DNA of 64,000 nt. Origin: Tupaia tana (lineage: Eukaryota > Chordata > Mammalia > Scandentia > Tupaiidae). The translations under genes were made by a program, and so were the position numbers. The stretch covers positions 11,467,662-11,531,661 of the forward strand of contig JAKSZU010000002.1 in assembly GCA_026018925.1 (NCBI GenBank), written 5' to 3'. Positions 42,752-55,389 of the stretch are shown in pieces; within the stretch, counting starts at the first letter, position 1; the number at the start of each line of letters is the position of its first letter. Below the pieces are notes generated by a model, which saw only the letters and a program-made list of their open reading frames with translations, was not told the DNA's origin and did no database searches.

Positions 42752-42905
42752 CTCCTAGAGTCCGAATTCTGGTTCTTTGACCGTGACTCTGGATAACTTA
42801 GTTTCTTCATCTATAAAATGGAATATGATTTTAACTTACAGGGTATTGTGAGGAACAAATGAGCTAAATGGGTATAAAGTGCTTGACCAGAGGGTGCTCC
42901 ACAAG
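42752..42905 (+). mobile_element. MIR
   Basis: 'gtccgaattctggttctttg', 'ccgtgactctggataactta', 'gtttcttcatctataaaatg', 'gggtattgtgaggaacaaat', 'gagctaaatgggtataaagt'. Confidence 0.85.
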
Positions 42906-43144
42906 TCCTAGCCATCCTCGTCATCGTCATCCCTGAGAGGAAATGCGGCACCTGCCCTGACTTCTGTGTCAGCCTGCAAGCGCTGCCAAGTCTCCCGCTC
43001 TGTGCATTGCCCTGGGATTATAAGTTAGAGTGCGTGTCCAGGGGACAGAAAAGTCAGAAATGAAATGTACTGAGCAATCGTTGGACAGATAAATTACATA
43101 CACTTTTTAAATGCATTTTGCATGCAATTTAAAGGTAACTTACT

Positions 43145-43410
43145 GGGACCAGCAGTTAGCATAATGGCTATGTTGCTGGACTCCCATGTAGTCGACCACG
43201 GTTTGAGTCCCAGACCCAGTGGCTTAAACTCACGCCGGGCGCGTGTACATGCGTGCCCAAGATCCCTAGAGGAGAATGGGGGAGGAGGGATTGTGGTGTG
43301 GCCATCCACCCTGAGGGGTGATTTCTCACTTTCTGTCTCTCTGTCTCTCTCTCTCTGCGTGGCGAGCGCATGCACCCTATAGCAAAAACCTCTCCACAAA
43401 AAAAAAAAAA
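43145..43410 (+). mobile_element. SINE family A (young)
   Basis: Full copy from 'gggaccagcagttagcataa' to A-tail. Exact 14-bp duplication AAAGGTAACTTACT at 43131-43144 and 43411-43424. Confidence 0.95.
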
Positions 43411-43424
43411 AAAGGTAACTTACT

Positions 43425-45798
43425 GAAGGTATGTGACTGAAAATACACTTGAGACAGGAGATGCCCTGCCCAAAGCAATGACTTTCCTCTGAGAAATCTG
43501 TATCTTCATATTTACTGATGCAGAGATGCTGTATCATTGTTTCCTTTCCCATCAGCATATAGAAAATAAATAACATTTGTCTACATGCATTTTACATAAG
43601 AGTCAGCTGACTTGCAGAAGCCAGCCCTCCCCCCTACACATACACAAACTCATATATCTGTGAGTACCTTACCGTAGGTTCTGAGAGCTCACATAAATAG
43701 GAATTTGGTGTTAAAGCCCCTGGATTCAATATTCTATTTCACTTAACCTACATTTTTCTCTTTCTATGTACCTTAATTCTGGAGTTAAAATACAGTTTTT
43801 CCAATAACATGAAACCCGTGGTATTGGAAGGAATCACAGTCTCCGCTTTGCAGGCTTTATCTCATCGTTTATCCAGATCACTATCAATTTTGGCTTTACT
43901 CCAGACTTCTAATCAATTCTATATCCTTGTTCAAGGCCTGTTTCTTATTTTTCACCTCTAGTCAGGTATTCATTCCTTGTTCTTTGTTCTTGTTCATTTC
44001 ACACACAACTAGTCCCGTTCATATGAAACGCATCCTAATCCAATCTGTGTTTTACAAATGAATCTTCCAAACAGAAAGTCATTGTGTCCTTCCTAGTTGA
44101 GAAGTACTAAGTGCAGGGACTTACAGCTCAACTAAAGGGTAATCATTTACCTAATATTTTGAGCCACCTAAAATACAGAACCAAACTCTGATAGCGCTGG
44201 AGAAGTGCTGGGGGTTTTTGGATAACTCAGAAATGATGTGACCTGCTGAGGTGTATTTCTCCACTCTGTGAGGCTCCACTGAAGGGACAAGAGTGACTGC
44301 ACAGAAAGTTTACTTTGAATTCAATTATTCTTTAGCTTGAGACTGTATTAACCAGAGTTATAGCTGCAAGCAACAGAGATGAGGCTGTCTCATACGCTGT
44401 GTGGGTATCACCTTGGTGCGAGGTAGCCTCCACACCCGGTACAGGCAAGCTCTCCCAGAGGTCACAGTGCAGGACACGCAGACCAAAATAATATACTTTA
44501 AAAATTAACAAAAAAACATATTTTGAAGAGTAAAAGGAAAGAGATGAGAACAGTAAACACACAAAATGGGACGCAAGTAGATGGAAAGATCAAATTCTCT
44601 AAGTCCTAGAATAGACCATGTCAGCATGCTTTGTTCTCTCTCTTCCTTTCATTATTTCAGCAGCACTGACCTCCTGGTGAGGATGTCTCAGGTATGCTAA
44701 GGATCCTGGTGCCTCATGGAGATGTGGTATCTCCAGGTCTTTTCTTTTCTCTCTATGCTCTGTTTGCTAACTACATGCTGTACACCTAGCACATGCCATG
44801 AATTCTGCCTATGTACAACCAGGTTTTGGTTTACTAGCTACGTAAAACACTCCAGAATGTTTTGTCTATGATTTATAAACTACAAACTTGTAATCAGGGC
44901 TATGACAATGCTTGAATGTGATTGAAGTGTTTTAGTAGGTGTCATGAACTGAACTTCCTGAAAAGTAAATGTGTATATGTAAAGCATAAATGAAAGGAGA
45001 CAGGCTGCTGAGAATCTCTGAGAGGTGGGAGATCAGGGTACACCGAAACACTGGACAGTAAGAACCAAAACAAAGGCTGTGCCCAAGAAAGACTCTTTTC
45101 TTTTCATCAGTGCCACTGCAGAGGCAGTGACTGTCGCTGTCCCCACCTTGTTGTGTCACTCACTTATAAGTCACATTCCGGGAGTAAGCCTCAAGTTTGT
45201 ACCTGCCTGGGGATGTACCAGGACTGGGAGGAGAAAACTCTCGCCTGTTGGTTCTACCACAGGAGATGCTCAGGACCTCAAGGCCACTTAAACCAGAGTA
45301 TTCTCAAAAAGAAGGCTTGGAGGCTGGTTGAATGACACTCCTCCCAGATGGGGAGCCTCTAACCATTACTCCTGTTTGATATCTCATAGACACCCATGAC
45401 TTCAAAAGCCATCTTGATGCTGATGATTTGAAACATGCCTCTATTTATATCATAGTATCAACCAACTAAAACTCTATTAGCCTTCTGAAATGTCCATAAT
45501 AGAAGTCTCAATTCTCCTCCCCACAAAGATCTGCTGTTCTTCCACTCTTTTTAATCATGAAAAATGGCATTCTATTTGCTCAGTTACTCAGGAAAAATAA
45601 ATATTGAAATGATGCATCTTTGGAATCATCCTTCTATTCCCTCTTTCTCTCATATTCCACACCAAGTTCTTTAGTAAACCATGGTGACTTCATCTTCAAA
45701 GCCTATCTTAGAACCATTTCTTCCTCCCAATAGAATATCATATCACTTTCTTCTTTAGCCCTCAGTGTTTCCCTGGACCACTTACTACTACTAGCTTT
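43425..45798. other. No recognisable feature
   Basis: About 2.4 kb of unique-looking sequence. Short frames at 44332-44562 and 44932-45335 lack corroboration. Confidence 0.5.
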
Positions 45799-45814
45799 CC
45801 ATTTATTTTCTTTT

Positions 45815-46018
45815 TTTAAAAAATTTTTTATAATTACTTTATTTCACTTTATCTATTTTAATTTTTATCAGAGAGGGACAGAGCAAGAGAGTGAGAGAGA
45901 GATAGAGATAGAGAGAGAGACGGAAAGTGAGAAAGCAAGCCGCCAGGTCCAGGACTTGAACCACAGTCTGCCATGTGGGAGTCCAGCACCCTTCACCACC
46001 ATGCCACCTGCCAGCCCC
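45815..46018 (-). mobile_element. SINE family B
   Basis: Antisense: AATAAA-poor T/A tail, GA tract, 'aagcaagccgccaggtccag', B-box complement 'ggacttgaaccaca', head to 'cacctgccagcccccc'. 'ccatttattttc' lies before it and 'ccatttattttatt' after. Confidence 0.9.
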
Positions 46019-46035
46019 CCATTTATTTTATTTTT

Positions 46036-46277
46036 TAGAGAGAGATTTTTGCTATAGAGCTTATGTACTTGCCAGAGAGACAAAGACAGAGAGACAGAGA
46101 GGGAGAAATCATCTCCCAAAGGGAAAGGCTATGTCACAATCTCTTCTCCAATCTCCTGTTGAAGTTTTGGGCATGTACACACATGCACTCAGTTTTAAGT
46201 CACTGGGTCCAGGACTCAAACCGGAGTTGACTATGTGGGAGTCCAGCAATGTAATTATTCCTCCATCTGCTGGTCTT
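46036..46277 (-). mobile_element. SINE family A-prime at the same target motif
   Basis: Antisense: 'agagatttttgctatagagc', 'aaatcatctcccaaaggga', 'gactcaaaccggagttgact', head to 'catctgctggtctt'. The motif 'ctttcyatttattttct' precedes the B copy (45796), lies between the two SINEs (46019) and follows this one (46282). Confidence 0.85.
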
Positions 46278-46282
46278 GAACT

Positions 46283-47335
46283 TTCTATTTATTTTCTATA
46301 TTCCCCACATAGTAATTTAAAAGTGCAGATATTAGGTGTTTTTGCTTATTGTCTTTTTAGTTATCTATTAAATCACCAGCACCTGGGAAACTGTCTAGCA
46401 CATAGTAGATGTTTTATGAACGAGTAGCAAATGAATATAGGATATTGTTAAGCAATTATTTTGTAGCTATTGTAAGACAATGTGTTGGGAACCATAGATA
46501 AAAACTAATCAAATGACAGAATATCAGTCTCATATGCTGACTGCAGAAATTACCTCTATGAGGGTGTATGCGATGGGATCACTGTTGGTGGATATTTTTC
46601 CTTGTCTAGGTCAGTATCCAGGTAACTCATACCCTACGAGCTCCATAGTTTTTGTTCTGTGATTAAGGCCACTGGTTGGGACAGAGAGGAAATGGACTAT
46701 CAGAAGTGAGGCTGATGGTTCATGAAGTATCTGCTATTAAAGCTAGGCTTAGACTTCTGCACCTGTTTATACCAGGGAAGGGCTTGACCATACAGCGTCA
46801 AATGTCCCCTAACCAGAAATCTGGGGTGTGATATCCAATCTCACCAAATACCTGTGCTGTCCCCTCACCAGAGTTTCCCCCTATGAAGACTGATCCAGAT
46901 GCCAAGGTGTGGGTGTTCTCTGCATTCACCTTTGCTGATGGAGATCTGCTCAGCATTTAATATCGGAGATAGGTTATGGCTGTCATGCTATTTATAACTA
47001 ACTGTAGGAAGGCTCTGCTGTGATGGTGGCAGTTAGAACATAATTGCTGCCTTCCCTTTCTGTGCCTTTCAAGCCAGCTTGATCTCCTGGGCATAGGAGC
47101 TACCGGAGCAGAGTGCTCCCAGCATATGAGCGAACTTTCAAGTGCCATAGGTGTACAAATGGCGAGACCTTTACTATATTGGATAAATGATGTTAAAGTT
47201 CAAACCAAAAAATATATGCCCATGAAGACCCAGAAAATGATAAAAAAAAAAAAAAGAAGAGTTGGTTGAGGCTGTCCTTACTTTCTAGTGTGCCGGAATA
47301 CACCATGCACTCACTATACTCAAACTGGTATGGAT
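46283..47335. other. No recognisable feature
   Basis: Unique-looking. 46395-46430 ('tgtctagcacatagtagatg') resembles a MIR/L2 3' end. The 63-codon minus frame at 46957-47148 is not recognised. Confidence 0.45.
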
Positions 47336-47462
47336 GGGGCCAGGAGGTGCTGTGGCGGTCAAGGCAGTGGACTCCCACACGGCCGCCCACAGGGGTGATT
47401 TCTCACTTTCTCTCTCTCCAGTGAGCGCACATGCCCTGTGGCAAAAACCTAAAAAAAGAACA
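47336..47462 (+). mobile_element. SINE family A-prime with internal deletion
   Basis: The head 'ggggccaggaggtgctgtgg' runs to 'cacggccgcc' and then jumps to 'caggggtgatttctcacttt' and 'gagcgcacatgccctgtgg'. The B box and most of the body are gone. Confidence 0.8.
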
Positions 47463-47479
47463 AAATTATGGACAGTCAT

Positions 47480-48490
47480 GCATTTTTATGGATAACACAT
47501 ATAATAGAAAACCATAAATAAACCTCAAAATATTCAGAAATTTATTTTGACCTAGGTAATACTTTGATATATTGGAGAAAAGGATTATTTAATAAATGAT
47601 AACATTACAGAAGATCTTCTGTCCAAAGGAAGTAAATTATGGCCCCTTCCTCACAACATATAGGAGATTTCAGATAAATTACAAGCTTTGAATGTAATGA
47701 GTTTAAAAAATATATTGCAGATACAGGTAAAAACAAGAAGCTGTGCAGACTCTGATAACCAAAATATAAACAAAGAATAGAAATATGTGAAATATTTATG
47801 GATGAAAAAGGACACAATAAATAAAAACAATAGACAATAGAAATGGTTAGATTAGAAAAATATATACGCAACTTGTACAGTAGATAAAATTACTATCTGC
47901 CATATATACTATACATAAATATGTCTGTCATATACATATATATATATATAGAGAGAGAGAGAGGGAGAGAGCTTATAATGTGATATTAGAAATGCTCAAT
48001 AAACAGATAAATGAAAATTAAATTATAATAATACTTCATTTGAGTTAATCAGATTGGGAACACAAACAATGCAGTATTCTAAGTAAAAGAGAATCCTTAT
48101 GTATTGACAGCAAAAATGTAAATTGTAATTCTTTTTGGAAACATAATCTTGAATCTTAAAACACATATTAAACATTAAAATTAAAAATACATATACCCTT
48201 TAACTTAGGAATCCCCCTCTTTAGAATGAACTCCTTGAAAGTTCCAGAAATTAAGGGCATAAGTATAGGGTATATATTATACATATACACAAAACAAATA
48301 CATGCATGTTCACACATAGACCCTTATTAATTGGACCATTGTTTATATCTTACACACTCATGCGTGCACACACATGCACACATAACATAGAAATGCAGTG
48401 TATACCGTCAATGAATCAAGAGGGTAATGTTTAAATAAAGGCCATTATAATAGAGTATGGAATATTATGCAGCCCTTAAAAATAAAACTG
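47480..48490 (+). mobile_element. Diverged L1 or HAL1-like segment
   Basis: A-rich strand with L1-like words in order ('ggaaacataatcttgaatct' for the ORF2 'ggaaaacagt' area, 'ggaatccccctctttagaat', 'tggaatattatgcagccctt' at 48460-48480). The left part (47480-48000) is assigned only by composition. TA/GA microsatellite at 47935-47965. Confidence 0.45.
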
Positions 48491-48492
48491 CT

Positions 48493-48772
48493 AGGGCCAG
48501 TAAGTGTCATACTAGTTAAGGTGCAGGATACACGGCCCACTGTGGTTCAAGTCCCAGACCTGAAGGCTTGAAAATCATGCTGGGTTTGTGAGTGTGCATG
48601 CCCAAAGTCCCGAGAGGAGGCTAGAGGGGAAGGCATTGCAGTGTAGCAATCACCCCTAGGTGGTGATTTCTCACCTTCTCACTTTCCTCCTCTCTGTCTC
48701 TCTCTGGCGAGTGCTCATATCCTATGGCAAAAAATCTTAAACAAACACACACACAAACAAATAAAATAAAAC
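48493..48772 (+). mobile_element. SINE family A-prime
   Basis: 'agggccagtaagtgtcatac', B box 'ggttcaagtccc', 'gcccaaagtcccgagagga', 'gagtgctcatatcctatggc', tail of AAACA units. It interrupts the preceding L1-like segment. Confidence 0.85.
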
Positions 48773-48774
48773 TT

Positions 48775-49070
48775 GGGGCCGATAGGTGAGGTGGTGATTA
48801 AGGCACTGGATCCCACATGGCTGACTCAGCACTTCAAATCCCAGAGCAGGAGGCCTGATAAACATGCTGGGCACGTGCGTGTACCTGCCCCAAGTCCTAA
48901 GAGGAGAGTAGAGGAGAAGGGACTGCAGTGTGGTCATTCCCCCCGGACACTGTTTCTCTTTCTGTCTTTTTCTGTCTCTCTAGGGTGAGCATATTCTCCC
49001 TATTGCAGAAAAATCTAAAACAAACAAACAAACAAACAAACAAACAAATACACAAATAAATAAATAAAAT
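48775..49070 (+). mobile_element. SINE family A-prime, tandem to the previous copy
   Basis: 'ttggggccgataggtgaggt', 'cacttcaaatcccagagc', 'ccccaagtcctaagaggaga', CT tract, 'ccctattgcagaaaaatcta', and a tail of (AAAC)n then (AAAT)n (49015-49068). Confidence 0.85.
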
Positions 49071-50892
49071 GAAGAACTATAAAAATGCATTTAGAAAGAA
49101 CTGGTTTAAATTACTGATAAACAAGCCCCCCCAAAAAAAATAAAAAAAGAAATCTTGTCTGTGTGTGAGGATGTGAATGCATCCAGAGAACCCAGGAAGA
49201 GGACACTAAAATGTTAGCAGTGGTCGTAATACCAGTTTGTGGCTCACACATTTTCATGTCCTTGAAGTGTTATATGCTGAAAATGTGCTATATTACTAAT
49301 AAAAGTTAATAAAGCTACTTTTTTGTTAAAAGGCATTGGTGTAACTACTTATTTTTCTCATTTAAAAATATACCTTCCACCAGTTGCTAGTCAAAGAAAA
49401 AGAAAAACCATAAGGGCTGCCGTTTAAAAGAACTTGGGTATAATTAAGGAAAATTGAAAGCAAGGCATCGTCTCTTTGTGCCTTCAGTGACTACGAGAAT
49501 ACAACAAAGAAGACAGAAGTTTGGCTGTATATTTAATAAAGAAAATAAATTAAAGAGAGTGCCTTGCATTGGGACATTTGAATCTCAGTGGCAGCTGCCA
49601 GATTAAAAAAATAAATAAAGTGCCCTCGATCGAGCTGCAGCGGTGTCCCTCTGACTCCCGCTGGCACCACAGGCCCAGCGCCATCATCAGTGCCGCCGGG
49701 TGCTGTGGGTGTCCTTCATTTCTCTTTGAATGTGACCAGGCCTCTTGAATGAGAACACTAGGTGGCATGCCTACCAAGCTCTGAAACACCATTAACCACC
49801 AGGAAAAAATGCCATTATGATTCTATTTGGAGATCATATTTTCCCCTCTAGGCTAAGGAGACATTCTCTAACACAGTCGAGCTAAGTCTCTTTACCAAGA
49901 AGATCAAAACGTTTCTGAGGCCACTAGGCAGGACTTTCAGAAATAGAGTAGCTGTAGTGCAGAGGCTTCTGGGAAAGAACATGAAACGATTCTCCTTGTG
50001 GGTCATCCATAAAATGCTAATTGTGAATCCTCAAACCTTCACTGCAGAGAGCACTTTCATAAAATGAATTCTACTTGTGATAAAACAATTTTCGCAGAAG
50101 TGTTTCTTTTGGCATGACTAATTCTGGGAGACCGACCTAGGCAGCCTGTACCTTCTGATGGTTGTGCCCATGTGTCTGGGAGTCCCTGCTCTGTGACCTA
50201 GGCTCCGAGTCTGAGGAAACCCTAGTCGGACAGGCCGATAGATCCCAGCCGGCCCTCTCACTGGCCGATGGCCCTTGTGGGCTGGGCACACACAGGCATG
50301 CTCTCCCCTGCCCTTGGAATTCAGAGATAATTCAGCATCTCTCAAGTCCCAACTATCCATCTATCTGTTTAAAGGCTAACTTGACAAATTATAGTCAATA
50401 GAGTATTGTTATATTTTGCCAAAGTACCACATGTGAATATGACTGTGTGTTGAAGAGGACTGACATGCTTTCAATGATCAGTTTTAGGGTACGGATATGA
50501 GTGATAACTCAGTTTTGGTTTGTTTTGTTTGCCTGTTACAGAATAAGAGCCTCAGTCTCTGCTTTGGGGGCTTTCTTCCTTTAGTTGTACAACCTTTTTC
50601 CCCCAATGTCATTGCATTTTGAACACTGGGTCTAAAGCTCCATGGACACTGTGCAAGTTCTAGTTGAACCTTTATTCTCTGCTACCCAGACTTCTTAGGA
50701 ACCTAAGCCAATTGTTTCCATATTTAGTCCAAACTATACCCTATTCACCTGAGAGTCTCCAGTGTATGTGTGCCATGGCAGGTGGACCCCGATTTGGACT
50801 ATGGTTTGTCTGACTCCAGTCCTAGGGTTGTTCCCTTCTAGCTGCTGCTAGGGTCCATCCCTCTGACCTCACTTTAAAAGCGTTCTTGTAAG
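49071..50892. other. No recognisable feature
   Basis: Unique-looking; 49620-49800 and 50110-50310 are more GC-rich. Frames at 49550-49792 and 50118-50401 lie there but show no domain. These blocks would be my first choice for a conservation check. Confidence 0.45.
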
Positions 50893-51095
50893 TAAGCCCC
50901 ATGGACTAGTGGTGAAGGAAGCTGGATTCCATGTGGTGGACCTTGGTTTAAATCCTGATCCCACTGGCTTAAAAAACATGCTGAGCACATGTGCATAGGT
51001 GCCCCAAATCCTGACAGGATGGAGAAATGGAGCAGGGATGGTGGCATAACCACACTACATTGGCAAGTGCTTTCTCCTCTCTCTCTATTTTAGTC
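50893..51095 (+). mobile_element. SINE family A-prime (diverged)
   Basis: 'gtaagccccatggactagtg', 'ggtttaaatcctgatcccac', 'gtgccccaaatcctgacagg', 'gatggtggcataaccacact', CT tract; the tail is eroded. Confidence 0.75.
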
Positions 51096-51377
51096 TTGGA
51101 AATTTTAGTCTTGGAAACTTGGAAAAGGAGAGGAGAAGAACCAAGAACACTGGTCAATCACCAGGTACCTGGCCTGAGCAAATTGCCTTAGGTGCATTTC
51201 TTTACTATTCCAGCACTACTTAGTAGCTTCCAACTACACTGCCCATGACAGAGGTGCAAAGACATTAAATTCTGAATGTAGGAGAGAAGCTAAACTAATG
51301 AAGCCAAAGGCCCTCATTTCAAAAGGGAGAAAAGAGGCTCACAAATTTTAAGAGTCTTGCCAAAAGCCATATATGTG

Positions 51378-51567
51378 GGGGCCAACAGGTATCATGGTGC
51401 TTAGAGTGCTGGACTCCTATGTGGCCGGCCACAGTTCGAGTCCCAGACCTGGCGGCTTGCTTTCTTACTCTCCCCCTCTCTTCCTTTGCCTCTCCCGTGA
51501 GTGCATGTACCCCATAACAAATTAAGATAATAATTATAAATTAAATTAAATAATTCTTAAAAAATAC
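51378..51567 (+). mobile_element. SINE family B / A-prime intermediate
   Basis: 'gggggccaacaggtatcatg', B box 'cagttcgagtccc', 'ggcggcttgctttcttactc', 'cgtgagtgcatgtaccccat' (the A-type end) and an AATTAAAT tail. It has B-type deletion but keeps the A-type 3' word. Confidence 0.85.
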
Positions 51568-51898
51568 ATAAGTCATACATATAAGGAGAGGCAATTGGTT
51601 ATGTTGTTACCAGAAACAGAAAGTAAATTCTTAACTTGGTAATGAGTCAGATATTAGTGAGACATTCATCTGAATATGCATAGACCATCTGTACTCAGAA
51701 TTCCTGTGATCCATTATCTTCCAGTCTCACAGTAATGTAGTAGAAAGAAAGGAATTTCATACAAAGTGTGAGTATTTTTTGTTGTTGTTCACATTTATTT
51801 TGTATCTACTAGGTTCTGTCATGGGGAAGAACAGAAGCTGGTGTTACTATCTGCTGTATTAGTGGTATATTCAACTTCTATTTGGTTGTTGCGAATTT

Positions 51899-52031
51899 AA
51901 GGGGACTCGAAAAGGTGAATGAAAAATGAAATTGGAGCATGAGTTTATTTTGGTACAAAAAAGTTTTGAAATCTGCATAGTTATTTTCATAATATGCACT
52001 TTCTATGGGCTTTTATTTAAAAGACCCTTTG
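51899..52031. mobile_element. Second MITE type (about 133 bp, imperfect terminal inverted repeats)
   Basis: The left end is 'aaggggactcgaaaag', and the right end reads 'aaagggtctttt' on the complement. The interior includes 'gaaaaatgaaattggagcat', 'gagtttattttggtac', 'aagttttgaaatctgcatag' and 'cataatatgcactttctatg'. It resembles a common placental Tc1/mariner-like MITE whose name I cannot recall with certainty. Part of it matches the composite element's extra 3' segment. Confidence 0.6.
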
Positions 52032-52039
52032 TATAAAAA

Positions 52040-53188
52040 ACTAAGACATTAAACACAAATGCTGTTTGGAGTTCAAATATTAGACTTAAAATCATGTTAT
52101 CATCTGCATTTACAGTGAGGGGAGAAGTTCTGTGACCAGAGATATCATCCAACATAGACTCAAGAAACAGAATGGAAATGTTACTGCACAGCAGGGACCA
52201 GCCTGAGGATAAGCAATGTCTGCCCTAGTTTCAGCTGTGCTGTGGCTGTCTGCAGGACTAGAGCAACTGATTCACCTGGAGCCTACTTTGTCGAGACAGC
52301 AAAGGTCACCTGGGGGAACCTCTCCATAAGTGAGGAAAGTGTCCCAGCACCCAACCATGATCCAAATCTAACATGTCAATTTGAAAAACAGGATGGCAAG
52401 TTGTTACACCTCAGCCAGCTCCCATTGGTCTCATACCAGCATCCAAGAAAGAATCTGCAAGGAGTACCAAGGAACTTCTTTTTCTTACCAAAATACGTAT
52501 GTAAAACTTATACATCTGCATTTTGGGACAAATGTCAACTAATGTACCAGATCTGAGTATTCAACTGCTTACTTTGCATCTTTCTTGGGTATCCACACAG
52601 CAACTCAAACTCAAAATTTCCAAAGCTATACTCAATGATTGTTTACAACAAACTTACTGATTTTCTCAGTTTTCCATTTCTTAAGAATCATATCAATATT
52701 GACATGAAAATGCAACACTGGAAAAATCAATAGGTTTCCCTGCCACCAATCAACAGGTTTCCCAACCACCTTCCTCTTCTCCCCCATTTTTCTTGCTCTC
52801 TTAACATGCCATGCCTTCCTTGCTCAGGGACATGACTTGTGATGCTTCTTCTGTCCTGAAGCCTCTCTCAACACCTCCACCCACCAGCGAGATTTTTGTC
52901 ATTTGGTTTATAGTGTTATCTCTGCCACACATCTTCTCTTTATTCCTCTAGATCCATGTACTATTCTCTATACAGTCTTTACTTTGGGTGGGGAGAGGTG
53001 ATGGCTCTGAGAATTTGAATGTTGCCCGTTGACCTCTTGACACACAAGGTGGAAAAGCTCCAGCATCCTGCTCCCAAGGTGGTCAGGGTAAGCCAGTCTA
53101 TGGAGGAGCGCCTCTCCTGTTCCACTGCTTCTTTCTTTCTTGATTTGATTAGCCTCCCAACTCTACTGGATGCCTTTAAAAACTGCAG
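52040..53188. other. No recognisable feature
   Basis: Unique-looking. The 104-codon plus frame at 52242-52556 has no recognised features. Confidence 0.5.
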
Positions 53189-53209
53189 TGCTCTAACTCT
53201 CTCTCTCTC

Positions 53210-53467
53210 TCTTTTTTTGAGAGGTTTTTGCTATAGGGCGCATGCACTCACCAGAAAGACAGAGGGAGACAGAGATACAGAAAGCGATAAATCACCTCCC
53301 AGGGGGGATGGCCACGCCGCAATCCCTTCTCCTCCATTCTCCTCTTGGGATCCTGGGCACATGCGTACACGCACCTGGCGTGAGTTTAAGCCACCGGGTC
53401 CAGGACTCAAACCACGGTTGACTACGTGGGAGTCCAGCGACATAGCCATTACACCAACTGCTGGTCC
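53210..53467 (-). mobile_element. SINE family A (young)
   Basis: Antisense: 'gagaggtttttgctataggg', 'cacctcccaggggggatggc', 'gactacgtgggagtccagcg', ending 'ccaactgctggtccc'. 'ctaactctct' flanks it (53190 and 53468). Confidence 0.92.
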
Positions 53468-53477
53468 CCTAACTCTC

Positions 53478-54675
53478 TTGTATAGGGTTACATACATGTT
53501 AGTGCTTTATTCATGGTGAGTCTCAATATATTGTCCCCAACAATGACTTCAATCATTCTAATTAAAATTATATTTCTTCATATCTCAAAATAAATTTACA
53601 ACTGAACAAGTATTGTATCATCTGAAACATTCAAGTAAACTGAAGTCCATTAAAAACTACTTTTTATGTATTCTGAAGCCCACTATTACTGGGTTATTTA
53701 TGCCAACCTTTACAACATATCTGATAAGGTATTATTGGCATTTTTCTGCTGATTTGAAGAAATAATTATAATAAAAAGCATTTCTATATATGCAAGGACA
53801 CTGGATAATGTACAGTTGTGCTGCATGACAAAACAGTGTTTTCTACAGCCACATGGTGTCAAGCAGATCAGATTTCCTGATCAGAAACACAGAGCTGCAT
53901 TAGGCCTTTATGTGAGAAAACAGTGTGTGCTCACACTGAGAATTGCACACGCAGGAGGGTAGCAAGGGCATGGCGTCAGGAGATGGAGAACTAACAGAGT
54001 CCTAGGGAGAAAGCACAGTACAGACCGTCTTCTGCCACGGTGAACTGAGACGCAGTTCCAAGGGACACAGAACCCACACAGGCCCAGGGAGCTAGCTTGG
54101 GCCTGCCAAAATGATCTGGCTCAGCATCCCTGCTGAACCACTCTGAGGGCATGGGGGTGACAGAACTATTCCTAACAGATGGCAGGCCGTGACATAGGTT
54201 CCTCTGTACAAGAAATTCACCTTCTCTCCTACCTCAGCATGGATGGGAAAGACTGCAGGCCTCTCTCTCATCAGAACCAAATATTTCTCATTCCAAAATT
54301 CTCACATGCCCATGTATACATCTTTGAAAGAATTCAACAGGTGACAAAGCAGTAAATTATGAAGTAAACAACCTCAACTTAGTTCCAGATCTCTCACTCC
54401 CACCTGGTGACTCAGGACAGCCCTGTCACATTCTAGACCTTGGTTCATTAACCATCAACCTTTGCTAAGGTTTAAGTCACTATGACTTCCCCTGACCCCC
54501 GCCATGCAGGTCACTTGGGCAAGTGCCGAGTAAGCACTGCACTCTCTTCTCTTTCTTCTTCCATTTGTTTTTTTCTTTTTAAACCTGTTTCTCTTTCTTC
54601 TTAGTTTTAGGAAAAAACACTTTGAAATTTTAAATATCCCCTATCACTGACCCAGTTAGAATCCCCTAAACACAT
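53478..54675. other. No recognisable feature
   Basis: Unique-looking; no gene supported. Confidence 0.5.
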
Positions 54676-54885
54676 GCTATCCAATAGACATCTCTGTGCA
54701 GACAGGAATGCTGTGTATATTCACAAGGTCTGATGACTGCCACAGCCACTAGCCACAAATACCTCATGAGCCCTTGAAGTGTGGCTACTGTGGCCAAGGA
54801 CAACTTTCATTTCATTTTAATTCATTAAAATCTAAAGAGACATTCACAGTTAGTGGCAGCCTTATCAGGCAGCATTGCCGTATAT
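54676..54885 (+). mobile_element. MER5A-type hAT-Charlie MITE
   Basis: 'catgctatccaatagacatc', 'ccacagccactagccacaaa', 'gagcccttgaagtgtggcta', 'atttcattttaattcattaa', 'cacagttagtggcagcctta' with inverted ends. Very good fit to MER5A as remembered. Confidence 0.85.
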
Positions 54886-55340
54886 CAATTTTTGCAATGA
54901 ATGCAGATATCCAAGATATCTTGTACTTTATTTGTTCTTTCATTCAATCAAACAACATTCAGTAACAATAATTTATGGACTGTTAGTAACAGGAGAGTCC
55001 TCGAGAGCTCATCGTCTAGTGAAGTTAACCCATACCACGTCATCTCGTTCTTTTAATCACTCTTTCAAAATTTCCTTCATTGACCTTGCCCTTCTCTCCT
55101 CTGACTTTGCTTTGATACTGGCCCCTCACTGAAGTTAAAAACACACATTTCTCATGGGCGTAAAGATTCAGAAAATCTGCATGTTTGGTGAAGAATCGGT
55201 CTCACTGAGAAATACTTGTCTATAAATATTTAAGAAATTTAAAGCAAACCAATTTTCTCTGTTTCATAATGGTGCCAATTCCTATCTTCTAAGTGAGGCA
55301 TTATTTTCCCCAAATTTCTTACACATAAAATGTTATATAA

Positions 55341-55389
<49 letters not shown>

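Noticed and set aside
53019-53519. 166-codon frame and the many similar ones over SINEs (e.g. 13132-13509, 43094-43576, 60464-60979)
   Set aside because: They are translations of family A SINE sequence, with the same peptide words at each copy (such as ..GDGHAAIPSPPFSS..).
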